Positions 60,662 through 64,000 of a stretch of 64,000 bases of DNA are shown in pieces. Numbering within the stretch: position 1 is the stretch's first letter; every line of letters starts with the position of its first letter. Source of the stretch: Bog-756 sp963841885. Its GTDB lineage: Bacteria > Actinomycetota > Acidimicrobiia > Acidimicrobiales > RAAP-2. Below the pieces are notes generated by a model. It worked only from the letters and a program-made list of their open reading frames with translations. It was not told the origin of the DNA and did no database searches. A program made the position numbers and the translations under genes. The DNA lies in assembly GCA_963841885.1 (NCBI GenBank), contig CAWJEK010000024.1:1-64000 (forward strand), in the 5' to 3' direction.

Positions 60662-61693
60662 ATGCCCCGAGTCGTGCTGGCCCCGGACAAGTTCCGCGGT
60701 ACCGCGGACGCCCGCCAGATCGCCTCGGCCATGGCCGGCGCCGCTACCGACCTCGGATGGGAGGTGACGGCGCTGGCGATGTCGGACGGGGGCGAAGGCC
60801 TGCTCGACGCCTGCGCGCCGGCCTGTCCGACCGAGCAGACCACCCGGGTGGCCGGGCCGGACGGCACGCCGGTCGACGCCCTCTGGCGGCTCGGCGACGG
60901 GGTGGCGGTGGTGGAGTCGGCCCGGGCGTCGGGCCTCGTCCTCGCCGGGGGTCCGGACCGGAACGATCCGGTCACCGCCTCCTCCCGGGGGACGGGGGAG
61001 TTGCTGGTGGCGGCGGCGCGCCGGGTGGGAGCGGGTGGGACCGTGGTCGTCGGGCTCGGTGGCTCGGCCACCACCGACGGCGGTCTCGGGGCGCTGGAGG
61101 CCGTCGAGTCGGCCGGCGGCCTCGGGGGTGCCCGTTTGGTCGGTGCCTGCGACGTCGCCGCCACCTTCGTCGAGGCGGCGGCGGTGTTCGGTCCCCAGAA
61201 GGGGGCGGATCCCGACCAGGTGGCGGTGTTGGCCGAGCGCCTCGAGCGACTCGCCGACCGCTACCGCGATCGCTACGGGGTCGACGTCCGGGGTCTGCCC
61301 GGTGCGGGGGCGGCCGGGGGACTGGGCGGCGCGCTCGCCGTGCTCGGTGGCACTCTGGCGTCGGGTTACGAACTCGTGCGCGACCTGGTGGGACTCGACC
61401 GGGCACTGCGGGGGGCCGACCGGGTGGTGACCGGGGAGGGCGCCCTCGACGCCACGTCCTTCCAGGGGAAGGTCGTGGGCGGGGTGGTCGGGGACGCCCG
61501 GCGGGACGGGGTCGCCACGCTGGTGGTGGCCGGTCGGTGCACCGGGGAGGGCGCCGACCGGGCCCGGGACGCCGGTTGTGCGGTGACCTGTCTCGTCGAC
61601 CGGTTCGGCCACCGGCGGGCCGTGACCGAGACCGGAGGCTGCGTGGCCGAGGCCACCGCCGACTGGCTGGGACCGGCGGGACCGGCCGCCTGA
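60662..61693 (+). CDS. glxK: glycerate kinase (GlxK/GarK type)
   Basis: A class II-type glycerate kinase, ATP + glycerate to 2-phosphoglycerate or 3-phosphoglycerate. Motifs: VVLAPDKFRGTADARQIASA, MSDGGEGLLDA, GTVVVGLGGSATTDGGLGAL, VFGPQKGADPDQVAVL and DRVVTGEGALDATSFQGKVV. 343 residues, slightly short of the usual 370-380. It follows xylB by 50 bases and may be cotranscribed, linking sugar-acid breakdown to glycolysis. Confidence 0.92.
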   Translation: MPRVVLAPDKFRGTADARQIASAMAGAATDLGWEVTALAMSDGGEGLLDACAPACPTEQTTRVAGPDGTPVDALWRLGDGVAVVESARASGLVLAGGPDRNDPVTASSRGTGELLVAAARRVGAGGTVVVGLGGSATTDGGLGALEAVESAGGLGGARLVGACDVAATFVEAAAVFGPQKGADPDQVAVLAERLERLADRYRDRYGVDVRGLPGAGAAGGLGGALAVLGGTLASGYELVRDLVGLDRALRGADRVVTGEGALDATSFQGKVVGGVVGDARRDGVATLVVAGRCTGEGADRARDAGCAVTCLVDRFGHRRAVTETGGCVAEATADWLGPAGPAA

Positions 61694-61751
61694 GGGGGGC
61701 GGCGGCTCCGGTCACGGCGGACCGCCCGGGAGTCGGGTGGGACGTCCTGCT

Positions 61752-61885
61752 ACCATCGCAACAGCATCATGAAGTCCCCGGGCGGGGAAGCCGGTCGAAC
61801 TCCGGCGCTGGTCCGCAACCGTAGGCGGCACGTGACGACCCGACAGGGCGTGTGCCGCGAGCCGGGATGCCGCCCCGGACTTGGT
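61752..61885 (+). promoter_or_regulatory. cobalamin riboswitch
   Basis: Conserved segments of the B12 aptamer are present in order: GGGGAAGCCGGTCGAACTCC (61784-61803), GCGCTGGTCCGCAACCGTAG and the B12 box AGCCGGGATGCCGCCCC (61860-61876). Bound adenosylcobalamin would normally repress the downstream genes. After the aptamer, ACCGGGGGAG / CTCCCGGT (about 61924-61943) and CCGGG-TCAGG-CCCGG form hairpins just before the next ATG and could act as the expression platform by hiding the ribosome-binding region. Confidence 0.9.
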
Positions 61886-61977
61886 GAGTCCCACCCGTCG
61901 AGAACAGCGGCGCGGACTCGGTCACCGGGGGAGGACTCCCGGTGCTGCCGGGTCAGGCCCGGAAGCGAGCAGGTTCG

Positions 61978-62979
61978 ATGTCCGTCATCAGGCGCCACCG
62001 GACGGATCCCACCGAGGCGGAAACCGAGGCCCGGGTGTCCTCGCGCCGCTGCGGACGGTGGTGGCGGGTGGCCCGCGGTGTCCTCGTGGTGGCGGCCGGT
62101 ACCGCCGCCCTGGCCCTGGCCGGGCCCTTCGCCCTGCGCCCCTTCGCCGATGTCGCCCACGCCGCCGGCACCGCGGGGGAGACGTCGGTGGCCTTCGTGC
62201 TCGACTTCGGTGGTTCGGCGACCGACCAGGTGGTCGGCTGCGTGACGGTCCCCTCGTCGGATGACCGCTACGACGCGCTGGCCGCCTTCGTCGCCCAGGA
62301 GCACCTGGCCCAACCCACCTACGCCTCCAGCGGCCTGCTGTGTTCCATCAACGGGATCCCCTCCAGTGGTTGCGGCACGGAGGTGGCCGGCGGATACATC
62401 TACTGGGCGTACTGGACCGGTGGATCCCGCGGCTGGACCTACGCCGAGACGGGCGCCCAGAACCTGGTGGGCCAGAACGACGTCGAGGGCTGGAGGTTCG
62501 AGAATCCGGGGAGGGCCAACCCGAGCGACCCTCCGCCGCGGACGGCCCCCCACTACGACGCCATCTGTGGGCCCCACGGGACCACCCCGGGCGGCGGCGG
62601 GAGCAAGGCCGGCGGCGACGGTGGCGGCGGGAATCCGTCGACCGGTGCGGCCGGGTCACTCGCGGGTGGCGCCGGAGCGGTGGCGGGTGGGGCGGGTCAG
62701 CACCCCCACGCCAAGAAGGGCACGGTGACCACCACCTCCGCCCCGGAGGGTTCCACGTCCCCGTCGGCCCCCGGCGCCCCGTCGTCGACCACGACGTCCT
62801 CGACGGATGCGTCCGCAACGACGACGGTACCGTCATCGGTCCCCCTGGAGGATGCCGCCGGCCACGCCGGGGGGACCGGAGGCTCGAGCCCCGTCCCCCT
62901 CATCGTGGGCGGCCTCCTGGTGGCCGGGCTGGCCATCGCCGCCTACGTCCGCTCGCGCCGGAACCCGCGGACCCGCTGA
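61978..62979 (+). CDS. membrane-anchored secreted protein, DUF4430/transcobalamin-like, B12-riboswitch controlled
   Basis: A 333-residue exported protein. A basic start and hydrophobic segment (about 31-53, GVLVVAAGTAALALAGPFAL) form a signal. The mature domain (about 65-200) resembles DUF4430 and the C-terminal domain of intrinsic factor/transcobalamin: VVGCVTVPSSDDRYDALAAF, GLLCSINGIPSSGCG, GYIYWAYWTGGSRGWTYAET. It carries four Cys, likely in disulfides. A long Gly then Ser/Thr/Pro-rich spacer leads to a C-terminal helix (PVPLIVGGLLVAGLAIAAYV) and basic tail, so it is tethered to the membrane. With the riboswitch and an ECF-type gene downstream, a cobalamin-capture role is likely but inferred. 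Confidence 0.78.
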   Translation: MSVIRRHRTDPTEAETEARVSSRRCGRWWRVARGVLVVAAGTAALALAGPFALRPFADVAHAAGTAGETSVAFVLDFGGSATDQVVGCVTVPSSDDRYDALAAFVAQEHLAQPTYASSGLLCSINGIPSSGCGTEVAGGYIYWAYWTGGSRGWTYAETGAQNLVGQNDVEGWRFENPGRANPSDPPPRTAPHYDAICGPHGTTPGGGGSKAGGDGGGGNPSTGAAGSLAGGAGAVAGGAGQHPHAKKGTVTTTSAPEGSTSPSAPGAPSSTTTSSTDASATTTVPSSVPLEDAAGHAGGTGGSSPVPLIVGGLLVAGLAIAAYVRSRRNPRTR

Positions 62980-62992
62980 CCGCCGTGGACCG

Positions 62993-64000
62993 ATGAGTCG
63001 CACCGTCACCGCCGTCGGGGCGGGGCGTCGCGGGCTCCACCCGGGCGCGTGGTGGCTCTGGGCGGCGTGCATGGCCGGTGCGGCGTCACGCACGACCAAC
63101 CCGATCCTGCTTCTGGTGACCGGTGCGGTGGTGGTCTTCGTGGTCTCGGCCCGCCGCACCGCCGCCCCGTGGTCGCGTTCGATGGGCGTCTTCCTGAAAC
63201 TCGGGCTCGTCGTCATCGTGCTCCGCGTCGCCCTCGTCATCGTGTTCGGCGACCGGTCGCTGCCCGGCCACACGATCTTCACGCTGCCGCACGTTCCCCT
63301 GCCGTCCTGGGCCGAAGGGGTCAGTGTCGGCGGTCCGGTGACGATCGAGTCCATCGTGCAGGCCGCCGTCACCGGTCTACAGCTCGCCGTGGTCCTGGTC
63401 TGCTTCGGCGCCGCCAACTCGCTGGCCAGCCCGTACCGGCTGCTGCGCTGCCTGCCCGCCGTGCTCTACGAGGCGGGGGTGGCCATCACCGTGTCCCTGT
63501 CGTTCGCGCCCGAGCTCGTCATGGCCATCGGCGACATCCGCGAAGCCCGCCGCCTGCGGGGGCGCTCCGTCCGGGGCCTGTCCGGGATCCGGGGTATGGC
63601 CGTTCCGGTGCTGGAGCGGGCCCTCGAGCGGTCGCTGCAGCTGGCCTCGTCGATGGACGCCCGCGGCTACGGGCGGCGGGTCCCGGTGGCGCGGGGTGTC
63701 CGGCGCTGGGCCACGGGTGGCACCGCGGCCGGACTGCTGCTGGTCCTGGCCGGGGTGTACGGCGTGCTGGTGGCGGGCTCGCTGCCGGGCGGTGGCATCC
63801 CCTTCGTCGCGGTGGGCGCCGTACTGGTGGGCACGGGCCTGGCGGCCGGTGGGCGCCGGACCAACCGCACCCGCTACCGACCCGACCCCTGGCGGTCCCC
63901 GGAGTGGCTGGTGTCGGCGTCGGGGGTCGTCGTGGTCGCCACCCTGGTGGGTGCCGGTCTGGCCGGGGTGCCGGGCCTGCAGTTCGTAGCCGATCCCCTG
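62993..64000 (+). CDS. energy-coupling factor transporter transmembrane protein (CbiQ/EcfT-like), cut by the window end
   Basis: At least 336 residues with no stop before the window ends. Several helices (LLLVTGAVVVFVVSARR, FLKLGLVVIVLRVALVIVFG, TGLQLAVVLVCFGAANSLAS) surround the cytoplasmic coupling motifs IREARRLRGRS and SSMDARGYGRR, which match the two Ala-Arg-Gly motifs by which EcfT/CbiQ contacts its ATPases. Extra C-terminal helices follow. ATG 62993 is 14 bases after the previous stop. ATPase and substrate-specific (S) components are expected beyond the window. Confidence 0.87.
   Translation, partial: MSRTVTAVGAGRRGLHPGAWWLWAACMAGAASRTTNPILLLVTGAVVVFVVSARRTAAPWSRSMGVFLKLGLVVIVLRVALVIVFGDRSLPGHTIFTLPHVPLPSWAEGVSVGGPVTIESIVQAAVTGLQLAVVLVCFGAANSLASPYRLLRCLPAVLYEAGVAITVSLSFAPELVMAIGDIREARRLRGRSVRGLSGIRGMAVPVLERALERSLQLASSMDARGYGRRVPVARGVRRWATGGTAAGLLLVLAGVYGVLVAGSLPGGGIPFVAVGAVLVGTGLAAGGRRTNRTRYRPDPWRSPEWLVSASGVVVVATLVGAGLAGVPGLQFVADPL

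Overview
The window is mostly one high-GC (roughly 70 percent) actinobacterial chromosome segment. Gene order (xer recombinase, WhiG-type sigma factor, rpsB-tsf-pyrH-frr-cdsA-dxr-site-2 protease-ispG-proS-rimP-nusA-ylxR-infB-rbfA-truB-ribF), an F420-type LLM oxidoreductase, an MtrA/MtrB-like two-component pair and a WS/DGAT acyltransferase all fit Actinomycetota. I would guess an uncultured Acidimicrobiia-like lineage, but that is inference. The first 3.35 kb do not belong with the rest. A moderate-GC penicillin acylase gene (about 172-2636, Chloroflexota-like in flavour) is joined to a proteobacterial-type RND efflux pump fragment (about 2637-3340), which is joined to the actinobacterial sequence at about 3345. 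This looks like an assembly or library chimera.

Layout. 3346-5282: F420 oxidoreductase fragment, nadD, a membrane protein, rsfS. 5321-9869 (minus): GerMN lipoprotein, histidine kinase, response regulator, and a separate Tat-exported peptide/oligopeptide-binding lipoprotein. 10106-31004 (plus): the long information-processing and isoprenoid/lipid block. 31098-37185: small proteins, acyl-CoA ligase, oligoribonuclease, dUTPase, wax ester synthase/DGAT, GNAT. 37262-41500: tRNA-Gly(GCC) followed by a lower-GC accessory stretch of gene remnants, short repeats, a secreted collagen-like/pentapeptide-repeat protein and small membrane proteins. 41518-45203: VOC proteins and a PadR-regulated ABC-2 exporter. 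45300-47688: two secreted proteins sharing a SipW/TasA-like N-terminal motif. 48186-55479: acyl-CoA dehydrogenase, two dimeric alpha/beta-barrel proteins divergent from a haloalkane dehalogenase, DMT exporter, nitronate monooxygenase, potassium channel, membrane protein. 55610-61693: xylA-GH3-xylB-glycerate kinase. 61752-64000: a cobalamin riboswitch, a secreted DUF4430-like protein and an ECF/CbiQ-type transmembrane protein that runs off the window.

How the genes work together. The xyl block would release xylose from xylosides (GH3) and feed it as xylulose-5-phosphate into the pentose phosphate pathway. The riboswitch block looks like a B12-controlled cobalamin or cobalt uptake locus. The PadR, ATPase and permease genes form a self-regulated drug or lipid exporter. 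MtrA/B plus GerMN lipoprotein is an envelope-sensing unit.

A strong technical signal runs through the window: many genes, including essential ones (cdsA, proS, nusA, infB, probably orn), are intact except for one or two reading-frame shifts. This is best read as residual indel error in the assembly. Frame breaks here should not be taken as pseudogenes without read support.
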